A stretch of DNA of 30,370 nucleotides from Ichthyophthirius multifiliis (lineage: Eukaryota; Ciliophora; Oligohymenophorea; Hymenostomatida): assembly GCF_000220395.1 (NCBI RefSeq), contig NW_004087285.1:3424-33793 (forward strand), written 5' to 3'. The notes beneath the pieces are model-generated. The model searched no databases. It had not been told where the DNA came from and saw only the letters and a program-made list of their open reading frames with translations. Every line of letters starts with the position of its first letter. Position 1 is the first letter of the stretch. Position numbers and translations under genes: made by a program. Positions 20,690 to 30,370 of the stretch are shown here, piece after piece.

Positions 20690-20756
<67 letters not shown>

Positions 20757-21780
20757 GTTTTCTAGTCTTTATAATGTGTTTATTGTTATTTCTTATTGTT
20801 TTGATTTTTTTAATACTTTTTCATATTTAATTTATATTGTCGTCGTTTTTTCTTTTTCAAGTTAGTATTTTTTTTCTAAATCAAGTATTTTTTGTTTTGA
20901 AAATTCAGCTTATTTTTCCAAAGCAAGAACTTTGGCTTTATATTTATCAACCAATGTATTATTTTAGGTGGAAACTTATTTTATTTCTTTTGCTTTATTT
21001 TCAATGATTTTTAATTTATTTTTTAATGTTTTATCTAAAAGAACTAGTTTTTTATTAATTTCATTATTTTTTTCCTTAAAAGCCTCTTCTAATGAAAAAA
21101 TCATCACATCAAACTCTCCTTTTAAAATATTTTTGAAATTTCTTTCTTTTTCTACTATTGAATCTTCCCTTTCTTTCAAACTTTTCTCTCTCTATAAAAT
21201 ATCCTTACTCTTTTTATCTAAAGCTTTACTTAAGCTATTTATTTCTTTTAAAATCTTCTCATTGGTTTGATTCTATTAAGAAAGTTTCATTTAATCTTCA
21301 ATTTTCTCTAAAATATTTTTAATTTTACATCCTAACCCTTTTTTTTTAGAAAGAATATTTAAAGCATTTAAAGATATATATTTTTCATTATTAATTATTA
21401 GTTTTCTTTATAATATTTCCTCAAATTACATTTTTTTGATTTCCTCAGAAAACTAAATCGTATATTCTTAATATAAAAAGGATAAAAACTCATCAAAATC
21501 AATATTTTGTTATTATTATTATTAAAAATGACGTCCTAAAAAGGCTTTTGTTTCCTCATCTTCTATAATTTCGAAGTTTTCTAAAAATCTACCCTTTACA
21601 TCACTATCATATAACAATATTTAATTATCATCATTATTATTTTATTCACAAATTAAAGATATGTTATTATTGTCTAATTTCTAATAGTTTATACTTTTCG
21701 ATATATCCTATTCTATCATAAATGAATATTTACTTATTAAAGCACTATTCTAAAACCTCATATTAATCCCAATTAATGAC

Positions 21781-21811
<31 letters not shown>

Positions 21812-22475
21812 AAATATCTAATTTAGAAGTTCTTAAAATAGAAGATTAGTTCGATTTGGAACATATTGAATTATTATTCTCAATATTATTTTTGTTGTTG
21901 AATATTTTCTTGTCTTCCAATTCTTTTAATTTTCTATTTAATTCTTCTTCGTATGAGGTATTATTACTTATATTACTTTATTGTTCATTTATAGTTTGCC
22001 CTTTTTATGACAAAAAAAATGTATCTTATAAAGCTTTTTTGTTTGTATTTGAAAATAAACATTATTTATTCTGTTTTTCTGAATTATACTCATCTTCTTC
22101 TTTATATATATTCGATTATTTATCTTCTTAAGTACTTGCTTATTTAATAATATTTTATTAATCTTTCGATATTTAATCAAGGATTTATTTATATCTTTAT
22201 AAACTAAATTAGAAATCTTCAGGATATTATTATTATTAAGATGATTGTTATTATTTTTGGAATGTTTATTAGTTTTAAGTTTATTATTGATACTATTTTT
22301 ATTGTTATTGGAATTCCTGTTATTTTTTTATTGATTGGCGAATCCTTTCTTCGTTAAATCGGGGACTTTCAATGTATCCAATATTATTTTAGTTTATCAT
22401 AAATCGATTGTTTTGGGAAAATGTCATATTTGTACCTTCATTAGAAAATATGTCACTACTTTTGGATTAACTCAT
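19283..22475 (-). CDS. Large coiled-coil protein with armadillo-like C-terminal region
   Basis: About 1,060 residues with no intron found. The first ~390 residues are Asn/Gln/Ser-rich (starting MSQSKSSDIFSNEG). Residues ~390-570 form a long charged coiled coil (KEREDSIVEKERNFKNIL, EKQAEFSKQKILDLEKK). This is followed by a poly-Asn microsatellite at 20694-20756, a second low-complexity stretch, and from about 20530 down to 19283 a hydrophobic helical region. That region includes QAGLIPVLVYRMNQS and VVDLGVNILLNLAYEG, which look like armadillo/HEAT-type helices. The frame before the microsatellite differs from the one after it. In the repeat's Asn frame a TGA follows soon, while the next frame stays open for 400 codons to TGA 19285-19283. 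A length error in or next to the repeat is the simplest reading; two separate genes are the alternative. The layout (disordered, coiled coil, helical) recalls centriolar or ciliary coiled-coil proteins, but no family is assigned. Confidence 0.68.
20694..20756 (-). repeat. (AAT)n microsatellite, about 20 units
   Basis: An uninterrupted ATT tandem array on the plus strand, read as Asn codons in the minus-strand coiled-coil gene. The reading frame of the host gene differs on its two sides. On the plus strand the same array yields a spurious poly-Leu or poly-Tyr frame. Confidence 0.9.
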
Positions 22476-22878
22476 TATTATTTATGATTATATTAATTTT
22501 TTTTTTTTTTAAAAAAAAAATATATTATAAAAAATCAATAAAATATATAAATCTATTTTTTTTTTTAAAAAAATAAAAAATATATATGTAATTTATTTAT
22601 TCTTAAATATAAATAAATGCCTTATACATAAGATTTATTTTATTATTTTTTTTAAAAAAAATATATATTATATTTAAAATAAATAAAAGTACTATTTATA
22701 AAAAATCAAACGATTTAACAATCAAATAAATAACAAACAAAAGAAGAAGAAAAAATAAAAAAAAAAAAAAAAAATATTAAAAATAAAAAAATCTAACTTT
22801 TCAAAAAAAAAAAAAGTAAAAAAAAAATCATAAAAAGCTAAAAAAAAATAAAAAAAAAAAAGAGTAAAATAAAAAAAT
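22476..22878. other. Divergent promoter region
   Basis: A 403-bp spacer between the minus-strand coiled-coil gene and the plus-strand beta-adaptin gene, so it must serve both. It is A/T-rich, and the ~140 bp before beta-adaptin are strikingly A-rich on the plus strand, probably the 5' leader. No discrete control site can be named. Confidence 0.55.
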
Positions 22879-25130
22879 ATGGCTTAATACTTTGAAACAT
22901 CAGACAAAAGAGGTGAACTTCTTGAATTAGCTTAAGATTTAGGTTCAAATTCTTATGAAAAAAAGAAAGAAGCAGTAAAAAAGATAATAGCTTAAATGAC
23001 AGTTGGAAAAGATGTATCTCCATTATTCCAATCCGTAATAAAATGTTTAGAATATCCCTAAATCGACATGAAAAAGCTAGTATACTTATACATCATAAAT
23101 TATTCCTAAAACAGTCCAGACGATGCTATTATGGTAGTAAATCTATTCACAAAAGATGTAAAAAACAAATAAAACCCAATAATAAGAGGATTAGCAGTAA
23201 GAACAATGGGCTGTATTAGAGTTCCTAAAATAAATGAATATTTAGCTTAACCTTTAAAAGAAGCCTTATAGGACACAGAGCCTTATGTAAGAAAAACAGC
23301 AGCTCTATGTGTTTCTAAAGTATATGAAATTACACCTGATATTGTTGAAAATAATGGACTTATTGATACTTTATAGAATATGTTGACAAAAGAAGGAAAT
23401 GTTCATGTTTTGGTCAATTGTTTGATTTCTCTTAATGAAATGTCGTATTATAGAGGTACTAATCTAATCACTGTTACTTAAAAAGTTCTTTAAAAATTAC
23501 TGGTTGCTGTTAATGATTGCAGTGGTAAAATTATATATTTTATAAATATTTTTTATTTTTATTTTTTTAAGAATGGGGATAAATTGTTGTTATGGATTAT
23601 TTAGTTAATTATATTCCGGAAAATTCTAAAGAAGCTGAAAGGTAATATAAAATTAAATAATATTTATTTATTTAATTTTTAAAAAAAAAGTGTTATAGAA
23701 AGAGTTCTTCCTAGATTATCACATATAAATCCTGGTGTAGTGTTAGGATCAGTGAAGGTCATTTTAAAATTTTTAGATTATGTAACATCAGTTGAAATAG
23801 TAAAGCATTTAACAGGAAAAATAGCTTAAAATTTAGGTAAATATAATAATTTTTATTATTTTTAATTATATAAAAAAAAAAAAAAGTTTCATTACTTTCA
23901 TGGAATCAACCTTAAATATAATATGTAGTTTTGAAATGTTCATCTCATATATTACAAAAGAAGCCAGGTTTAATGGAAAAAAACATAAAAGTATTCTTTT
24001 GTAATTTTAACGAACCATACTATATTAAGAATGAAAAACTAGATATATTAGCATAAATATGTGATGATAAAAACTATGAATTAGTTCTGAATGAAATAAA
24101 AGAATATGTAAATGAACCTGATACAGATTTCGTAAGACGTTCTATAAGCTCATTAGGAAAAATAGCAATTAAATTTGATAAAACGGTTGATAAGTAAAAA
24201 TTATTTATAAATAAATAAATTAAAATTTAAATATTAAAAATTATAAGTATATATAAAAAATTATATATATATATAAATATATTTATATATTCATATATAT
24301 TTATTTTATTTAATTTATATATCTTTTTAAATTTTTTATTTTTAATTATAAATTTTTTTTTATATTATTATTTATATATTTATTATATTTAAAATTAAAG
24401 AATTTTAGACATATTATTAGAATAAATAAAATAATTAAAAGAAAATCAAAGAAGTTAAGATCCTTTTGTATAGGAAATACTAATTACTATTTAAAAAATA
24501 TATAGAAAATATCCTTAAAAAATTACTTATCAAAACAGTTTAGATACTATTATTAAAATTTCTGATTTAGCTAATGAAGAAATATCTAAAGCTGCAATTG
24601 CTTGGATTTTAGGTACATATGCTGAGCATATACCAAATGTAATAGAATTAATAAATGCTAAAATTTCAAAGTAATTTATTAAATTTTTATTATATTTTAA
24701 TTTATATTAATTTTTTTTTTTTTTTAGCTTTTTATAAGAACAAAGAGGTGTATAATTAGAAATTTTAACCGCAGCAGTTAAAATATTAGTAAAATACCCT
24801 GATGATGGTAAATATTTTATTTAAAATTTACTTGAATAAGCTGCTTATAAGACTGAAAATCCTGATGTTCGTGATAGGTATTTTAAACAAAAAATTTTAT
24901 ATATATATTTTTTATTAAAAAAAAAGAGCGTTTATTTATTGGAGAATGCTCTCTTCAGAGCCCGAAAAAACAAGAGAAACTATTTTATGTAAAATGCCAA
25001 TAATAATGGAAGATTAATTCATCTACGATACTGAATATTGTGATTAAATGGTAGAAAGTTTAGGTTTACTTTCTGCTGTTTATGGAAAAACTGTAGATGA
25101 AATGTTCCCTAGAAGAAAAAAATATTAATA

Positions 25131-25170
<40 letters not shown>

Positions 25171-25660
25171 AAATTATATTTTTATATAAAAATAGAGCAA
25201 AAGAAGCTTAATAAAATAAAAAAGAAGAAAAGAAAAAACAAGAAGAAAAAATTAAATAAGATAATTAAGATGAATCTCCAGTACCTGAAAAAGATTCCAC
25301 GAAATTCGCTACAAGCAACTAACCTCCTTTGCAAACTGCACCTCCTTAACAAACTGCTCCTCCTGCCTAAAAATAATTAGATTTATTAGATATGTTCGAT
25401 GTAGTATCTTAATAATAACCTTAATAATAACAATAACCTTAATAATAATAAATTTAATAATAACAATAAACTAATGCAGGAAATTTATTAGATTTATTAG
25501 ATAATGACTTAATGTCAATAAATAAACCTGTTTAATAATAACAATAATAGCCAAATGTTTCTAATAATAATGATGATTTTGATTTGTTTGGAAATTCTCC
25601 AGAAAAACCAAAATAAAATTAATAAGATGAACCCAAATATAATGTTTTTATTATATAAAC

Positions 25661-25730
<70 letters not shown>

Positions 25731-26529
25731 ATATAATATATAATTATATATATATATATTAAATCTAAAAAGGTTGTCATAACTAGTGATACAGCCGGAA
25801 CAAACGGAAAAAAAGGACTTTATTTAGAAGCTGATATATTCAATTAAAATAACACATTAGTATTAAAAATGAGAATTTAGAACTATTCTTAAAATCCCAT
25901 AAACGAGTTTTTATTGCAATTAAAACCTAATTATTTTGGCCTTAAAATAGATTCTAGTCCTTAAGTAAATGCTTTATAAAACTAAATATAAGAAGTATAA
26001 ACTACTTTAAGTTTTTCTGGAAATCCAAATCTTTAATAGGTCCCTTAATACCCATTTATACTTGTTTTTGGAGTAAAATCTTCAGTAGATATTTACTATT
26101 TTAATGTTTAAAGTAATATTGTTTTCTTATTGAATTCTACAGGAAATATCAGTAAAGAAGAATTCAGAAATACTTGGAAATCAATTCCAGATGATTTGTA
26201 AAAGAGCCATAATGTAAACTTACTAAATTAGAGCTTTTTTAATTAAGATAATCTAATTAATAAACTAAAGAGTAATAATATTTATTTTTTGGCTTCAAAA
26301 AATAGTGGAAATTAGAGTTAATTTATATTTTATTTTATATATATATATATATTTATTAAAAAATAAAGTTTAAAGTTATTATGCGTCTAGATTTAATAAT
26401 ACTACTATTTTATTTGAAGTTAATATTCCTAATAATAATGATTAAAGTGGGGCTTCGGTTGGGTGTAGAAGTACAGATAATAACTTAGGATAAATTTTTG
26501 CTTAGTATGTTTGTGAATTATTATAATGA
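22879..26529 (+). CDS. Beta subunit (beta-adaptin) of an AP-1/AP-2 clathrin adaptor
   Basis: A large subunit of a heterotetrameric clathrin adaptor, acting at the trans-Golgi/endosome or plasma membrane. Ten exons: 22879-23524, 23572-23641, 23691-23836, 23887-24193, 24401-24670, 24728-24877, 24927-25130, 25196-25643, 25773-26316 and 26369-26529. All phases close, for 981 residues. The alpha-solenoid trunk covers residues ~1-597, with family stretches such as KKLVYLYIINYSQ, PIIRGLAVRTMGCIRVP, EPYVRKTAALCVSKVYE, FVRRSISSLGKIAIKFDK and AAIAWILGTYAEHIP. A Gln/Pro-rich hinge (~598-746) carries two acidic-dileucine clathrin-box-like motifs (QLDLLDMFD, NLLDLLDNDL). The ear domain (~747-981) follows, in beta-ear order (VVITSDTAGTNGKKGLYLEA to the C-terminal Cys/Leu end). 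Length and layout equal animal AP1B1/AP2B1. Whether it serves AP-1, AP-2 or both is not decidable here. Confidence 0.96.
23525..23571 (+). other. Beta-adaptin intron 1 (47 bp)
   Basis: GTAAAA donor and TTTAAG acceptor; split codon G|AA. Splicing rebuilds NDCSEWGQIVVMDYL. Confidence 0.92.
23642..23690 (+). other. Beta-adaptin intron 2 (49 bp)
   Basis: GTAATA donor and AAAAAG acceptor; split codon AG|T. Splicing rebuilds KEAESVIERVLPRLSH. Confidence 0.92.
23837..23886 (+). other. Beta-adaptin intron 3 (50 bp)
   Basis: GTAAAT donor and AAAAAG acceptor; split codon G|TT. Splicing joins KIAQNL to VSLLSWNQPQIQYV. Confidence 0.92.
24194..24400 (+). other. Beta-adaptin intron 4 (207 bp)
   Basis: GTAAAA donor and ATTAAAG acceptor; split codon AA|A. 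It is the longest intron of this gene, A/T-only with short interrupted AT runs. Confidence 0.85.
24671..24727 (+). other. Beta-adaptin intron 5 (57 bp)
   Basis: GTAATT donor and a T-run followed by TAG acceptor; split codon AA|C. Splicing joins NAKISN to FLQEQRGVQLEIL. Confidence 0.9.
24878..24926 (+). other. Beta-adaptin intron 6 (49 bp)
   Basis: GTATTT donor and AAAAAG acceptor; split codon AG|A. Splicing rebuilds the conserved NPDVRDRAFIYWRML. Confidence 0.95.
25131..25195 (+). other. Beta-adaptin intron 7 (65 bp), half of it (AT)n
   Basis: GTATAT donor immediately entering an AT run (about 25131-25163), and AAATAG acceptor; split codon TA|A gives Gln. Confidence 0.85.
25644..25772 (+). 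other. Beta-adaptin intron 8 (129 bp) with (AT)n
   Basis: GTTTTT donor and AAAAAG acceptor, phase 0. AT runs at about 25662-25760 make up most of it. It separates the hinge exon from the ear exon. Confidence 0.88.
26317..26368 (+). other. Beta-adaptin intron 9 (52 bp)
   Basis: GTTAAT donor and AATAAAG acceptor; split codon A|TT. Splicing joins KNSGNQ to IQSYYASRFNNTTILFEV. Confidence 0.88.
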
Positions 26530-26795
26530 ATTTTATATTAATAATTCCTTTTTTTTATATCAAAAAAAAAAAAAGAAAAAAAAAAAGAAAGAAAAATATA
26601 TATTTTTTTTATTAATATAAAAAAACAAAAAATTAATAGCCCTTTTTTTCTATTATTATTTATAAAATATATAGGTTTTTTTTATTATTATTAAAAAAAA
26701 AAATACGTTTAAACGATTAATTAATATCATTTGAATTACAATATCATATTTATATAAAAAATACTACATTTTTTATTTAGTAAAAATAAAAAAAA

Positions 26796-28403
26796 ATGCA
26801 TTTACAACTTTAAACAAAAAAAAATATTTAATAAAATACAAAAAATCAAATATAAAATTCAAAAAGCATATTTAAAATCTAATAAGAAGATTATAAATAA
26901 TAAAACCTATATTAAAATATAAACTTAAACTATTCTTAAATAACATTATAAAATAGTATATCAAAAAAAGAAAATAATCCTAAAATTTAAAAGTAAAAAA
27001 ATAATGAAAAGTCTCTACCTTAATAGAATTTATTAAAAAACACATCTTTAAGTAATATTCAATATTTTCGAAATAATTAAAACAATCAAAACATTTTAAA
27101 GCCTTCTTAATTTTTACAAATAAAGCCTATAAGCTAATCTGTAGATTAAAATTCTGAAAACACAACTAATCTAGACATTTCTATTTAAAAGAAATAATCA
27201 AATAGTTTAATAACTAAAAAATAAACACAATAAATATAATAATATTAATAATAAAATTAAATGTAAACATAATATTAAGGAAAAACAATAGAAAATTTAA
27301 GCCTAATAAATAAATAAAACGAAATAAATTAACTAAAAATCAATTATAAAAAAATAAATAATAAACTTATATAAGAAAAATAAAAAAATAAAGTTTTAGA
27401 AATCGAAAACAGGAACTTTCGAAGTACAATAGATAAATATTAATTATAATTACAACAAATAGACTAATAAATGCAAAAAATAAAAGGTTTATAATAAATA
27501 ATTTAATAGGAAAAATAAAATACTTAATAAATAATATTTCTAAACGTTAATAGAAATGAAAAAATATAAGTAATTCTTAAAAATCTTATATAAATAATTA
27601 ATATTATACATTAAAAAATCGAATTTTCTAATATTTAAAATTGCATGAAAACTCTAAAATTAATTTCTGATAATTTTTCGCCAATTTTATAATGTTTAAA
27701 TCCACTTTTATTAGAAATAAAAAACTTTAATTAAAATTTAGAAAATTAGTTTTTCATTTCTTAAAATATAAATGATTGTTCTTTATTAAAAAAATAACAA
27801 AAATATAATAATAATGACAAAAAATTCAATATTTTCACAAAAGAAAACGATTTCAATAATGTTTAATATATAAATAAATAATTAATATATAACAATCAAG
27901 ATAATAAAAGCGAAAGTATATATAATTAATTAAATAATAGCTTAAAAATTTCAGAAAGTAGTTCAAACCAAATTAATAAAAGTAGTAATATCTTTGGAAA
28001 ACTCTCAGATTCGAATTCTTAATTTGAGTCTTATCAAAATGGTATTAAGTTAAATGAATAAACAGGGACTTTTTTAGAGTCTAAACTTGAAACTTTTGGA
28101 AATTTATAAAAAGAATGTAATTTAATTTAAAATACAGTTTTTAATGATACTTAGTAGTCCTAAAAGTTTTTTGGTGAAACAATTAAAAATCTAAATGAAA
28201 CTTTAAAAAATCTAGAAAATAATAATCCTATGAAAGGTTTTGAAAAAGGAGATTTTATTTTAAATTAAAAATTCGGAAATAAATAAAAGGCTAGTAAATA
28301 AGCTTCTAAAAGTTAAAAAAACTCAGTAAAGAAAAGTTACGAAAAATTAAATAAATCTATGTAAGATAATTTATTAGATGATCTTTTTTTTTAAATTTAT
28401 TGA
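26796..28403 (+). CDS. Gln/Asn-rich coiled-coil protein of 535 residues
   Basis: A single uninterrupted exon from the first ATG to TGA 28401-28403. The first ~160 residues are Asn/Gln/Lys-rich and probably disordered. Residues ~165-270 form a coiled coil (TIENLSLINKQNEINQLKI, KVLEIENRNF, STIDKYQLQLQQIDQQ). A moderately hydrophobic helical stretch follows (NCMKTLKLISDNFSPILQC, LNPLLLEIKNF), then a Ser/Asn-rich tail with repeated short motifs containing FGKL, FGNL, FFGE and FGNK. It ends DNLLDDLFFQIY. No domain family was recognised. It lies 266 bp downstream of beta-adaptin on the same strand with its own A-rich leader, so it is probably an independent gene. The dense use of TAA as Gln in one long frame supports real coding. 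Confidence 0.72.
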
Positions 28404-28538
28404 AAAATTTTTTTGTTTTGTTATTTTTTTTATTTTTATTAATTGTTGTATAATTTATTATTATAAGTGTTGGTAGAGTAATGATATAATAATAATAATA
28501 AAATTAATATAGATCATATTATATAAATAAATATATAA

Positions 28539-28582
<44 letters not shown>

Positions 28583-29441
28583 AAAATAAGTATATTATTA
28601 ATATATTTTTTTCTTTTATTTTTTATTAAAAAAATATGAAAAACTGAATTTCTTAATTAAATATTTGACAATAAGAAATCTGTATTAATAAATCCCATTA
28701 AAATAATTAAAATTTTATTAAAAAAAAAATATATATATAATTATATTTCTTTAATAGATGATTTAAATAAAGTTAGAAAAAATTAAAATTAATTTATTAT
28801 TATTAATATCTTTAAAATAATAAATAATAATAATAAAATATTATTATTTTTTTTTATAAAAAAGATAAATAATATAATCATTTATATGTTAATATACTAA
28901 TAATTTATTTTTTTAATATAATTATATAAATATTTAGTTTAGAGTATTATATAATTAAAATACTTGTTTCAGCAATTTAAAAAAACTTCAATCAACAATA
29001 TTTTAATCAAATTTTCTAAAATAATAGAAAAAATAATATTTTAAGAATACTAAAATAAATATATATATATATTTAATATTAAATAAAAATACAATTATTT
29101 AATTAAATAAAAATAATTATAATTAATATAAATAAATATTATTAAATTAATAATAACATTATTTTTTAATAAATAATTAAATATAAACATAACATAAATA
29201 TATTAAAAGTAATAAAATAATTTATTTAAAAATAAAAAATAGTCAAATTTAATTATATATAAATAAAATAAAATAAGCATTATAAATAAAATTAGTATAA
29301 TGTTTTAATGTATAAAAATTTATAAATTAGACTTATATATATAAAAATATTTTACAACTCTTTTTATTAAAAAAAAGAAATATAAAATGTAAGTATAATC
29401 AAAAGGTTTTAATAAACAAATATGATAAAAATTATATAATA

Positions 29442-29479
<38 letters not shown>

Positions 29480-29643
29480 TAAATTTATTTTTTTAAATTT
29501 TATCTTGAAAACATATTATAGAATAACTTATATTTTTCATTTATTTTTAAGTAATTTTAAATATATTAATATCACATTATATATAATTTATGTTATTAAA
29601 TAAATAATAATTTTTATCAATTATTAATCTAAGCAAAAGCAAG
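28404..29643. other. AT-rich intergenic DNA
   Basis: About 1.2 kb of A/T sequence with AT dinucleotide runs at about 28546-28575 and 29449-29476. No convincing frame, RNA gene or structured repeat was seen. Confidence 0.6.
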
Positions 29644-30370
29644 ATGAAAATAAAATTTGTAATTCCAATATATTATTTATTGAATTTATTTATTTAAACA
29701 AGTATAATTTATTAAGAAATAAGATAAACATGTACTTAATGTATTTTTTTTTAATAAAAAAATTATATAAATTAAAAGAAAAGTCATACTTTTATAATAA
29801 TATACATGTAATTTTAATTGTTAAAAATATTAAATACCCTAAGTTATTTATACTTTGCTTTAATATTAATGTTAAAAATGTGATATATACTTTTTGATTT
29901 CTATAACCGTAAAGAAAATACACAAGATATTTTTCTATATCAAAGATACATTAAAATGCGAACCGTGTAACGGACACTGTTTAAATTGTCTCTAAACAAC
30001 TCTTAAACTGTATTAAGTGAGATTTTCTTAAATAGGCACTAAATTTATTAAATAATATGAAGTGGCAATTAAATAATAACAGTTTATGAGTTTTTTTTAT
30101 AGAATATTTTAATTATACTCCTGCTTATATTAAAGAAGTTGGTCCTTGCATAAAACGAAATATTATTTATTTAAAATATATAATAGATGTAGCAAATGTA
30201 ATAATAATAAGACAAAAATTTTAAATAAAATAAATAATAAACGAGTCTTAATAAGAATTATAAGTATATTTCTATAGAATTTCGTTATTATAGAATTTTA
30301 TAATAATTAAAAAACTTAATGGTCTTATAGAAGAGAATGTAAAAATTTGTAATAATAATTTTCATTACTA
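29644..30370 (+). pseudogene. Secreted Cys-rich (furin-repeat-like) gene, degraded or intron-split, runs off end
   Basis: The ATG at 29644 opens with a signal-peptide-like stretch (MKIKFVIPIYYLLNLF), then QEIRQTCTQC, and reaches TGA near 29880. From about 29873 another frame reads QCQKCDIYF, then DTLKCEPCNGHCLNC (about 29949-29990). Later fragments EYFNYTPAYIKEVGPC (about 30102-30150) and NRCSKCNN (about 30180-30205) lie in yet other frames. The CxxC spacing is that of ciliate furin-repeat surface proteins, like the gene at the left window edge. No set of introns I tried joins the pieces into one clean frame, so this may be a decaying paralogue or a gene with several sequence errors. Coding status is uncertain. 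Confidence 0.4.

Noticed and set aside
20560-20865. Plus-strand poly-Leu and poly-Tyr frames
   Set aside because: Both are translations of the ATT array antisense to the minus-strand coiled-coil gene.
22838-23023. Minus-strand hydrophobic 61-codon frame
   Set aside because: Antisense of beta-adaptin exon 1 and its A-rich leader.
25165-25380. Plus-strand 71-codon Lys-rich frame
   Set aside because: Out-of-frame shadow of the beta-adaptin intron 7 and hinge exon.
1-30370. Interpretation as a genome full of pseudogenes because of many TAA/TAG codons
   Set aside because: TAA/TAG fall at Gln positions of conserved proteins and TGA ends each gene, as expected for the ciliate nuclear code.
1-30370. 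Internal eliminated sequences or transposons
   Set aside because: No terminal inverted repeats, transposase, reverse transcriptase or integrase motifs were recognised; interruptions in genes behave as GT..AG introns.

Overview
The window reads as nuclear DNA of an oligohymenophorean ciliate. Every long conserved frame uses TAA and TAG as glutamine and only TGA as stop. Base composition is extremely AT-rich, intergenic DNA is nearly pure A/T, and introns are small (mostly 43-65 bp, GT..AG). This suits the Tetrahymena/Ichthyophthirius group. The very high AT content and apparent single-base errors in homopolymers lean towards an Ichthyophthirius-like genome; the genus is an inference. No rRNA, tRNA, CRISPR array, retroelement or DNA transposon was recognised.

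Layout, left to right: (1) the 3' end of a Cys-rich furin-repeat-like gene (2-322, +). (2) Uroporphyrinogen decarboxylase (1437-2694, +). (3) A half-size ABCA-type transporter (3031-5799, +). (4) A FYVE-like zinc-finger coiled-coil protein (5877-7513, +). (5) Convergent with it, a ~1,230-residue low-complexity protein with an IQ motif and a DUF4378/CEP350-like C-terminus (7642-11861, -). (6) An AT desert, then a possible 51-residue membrane microprotein (13216-13371, +). (7) A stand-alone PADR1 zinc-domain protein (13626-14081, +). (8) An FCP1/SCP-type phosphatase with a long tail (14493-16371, +). (9) An M14 zinc carboxypeptidase (16730-17976, +). (10) Mitochondrial ribosomal protein bL19m (18136-18863, -). 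(11) A ~1,060-residue coiled-coil protein with a helical, armadillo-like C-terminal region (19283-22475, -). (12) Beta-adaptin of a clathrin adaptor complex, with trunk, clathrin-box-like hinge and ear (22879-26529, +, ten exons). (13) A single-exon Gln/Asn-rich coiled-coil protein (26796-28403, +). (14) Another AT desert and a degraded or intron-split secreted Cys-rich gene running off the end (29644-30370, +).

The genes are ordinary eukaryotic housekeeping, trafficking and cytoskeletal genes, each probably a separate transcription unit. Two membrane-traffic genes (FYVE, beta-adaptin) and two probable centrosome/basal-body or coiled-coil scaffold genes are present, but nothing shows that they form one system. 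In five genes (UROD, ABCA, carboxypeptidase, beta-adaptin and the 535-residue protein) the frame can be followed exactly across every intron. In five others it breaks once or twice, always at a long A/T homopolymer or a trinucleotide repeat, and the breaks go in both directions. That points to sequencing or assembly indels rather than real pseudogenes.

Long (AT)n tracts are concentrated inside introns. The observations most worth follow-up are the stand-alone PADR1 protein, the 51-residue microprotein, the DUF4378/IQ protein, and the decayed Cys-rich genes at both window ends.
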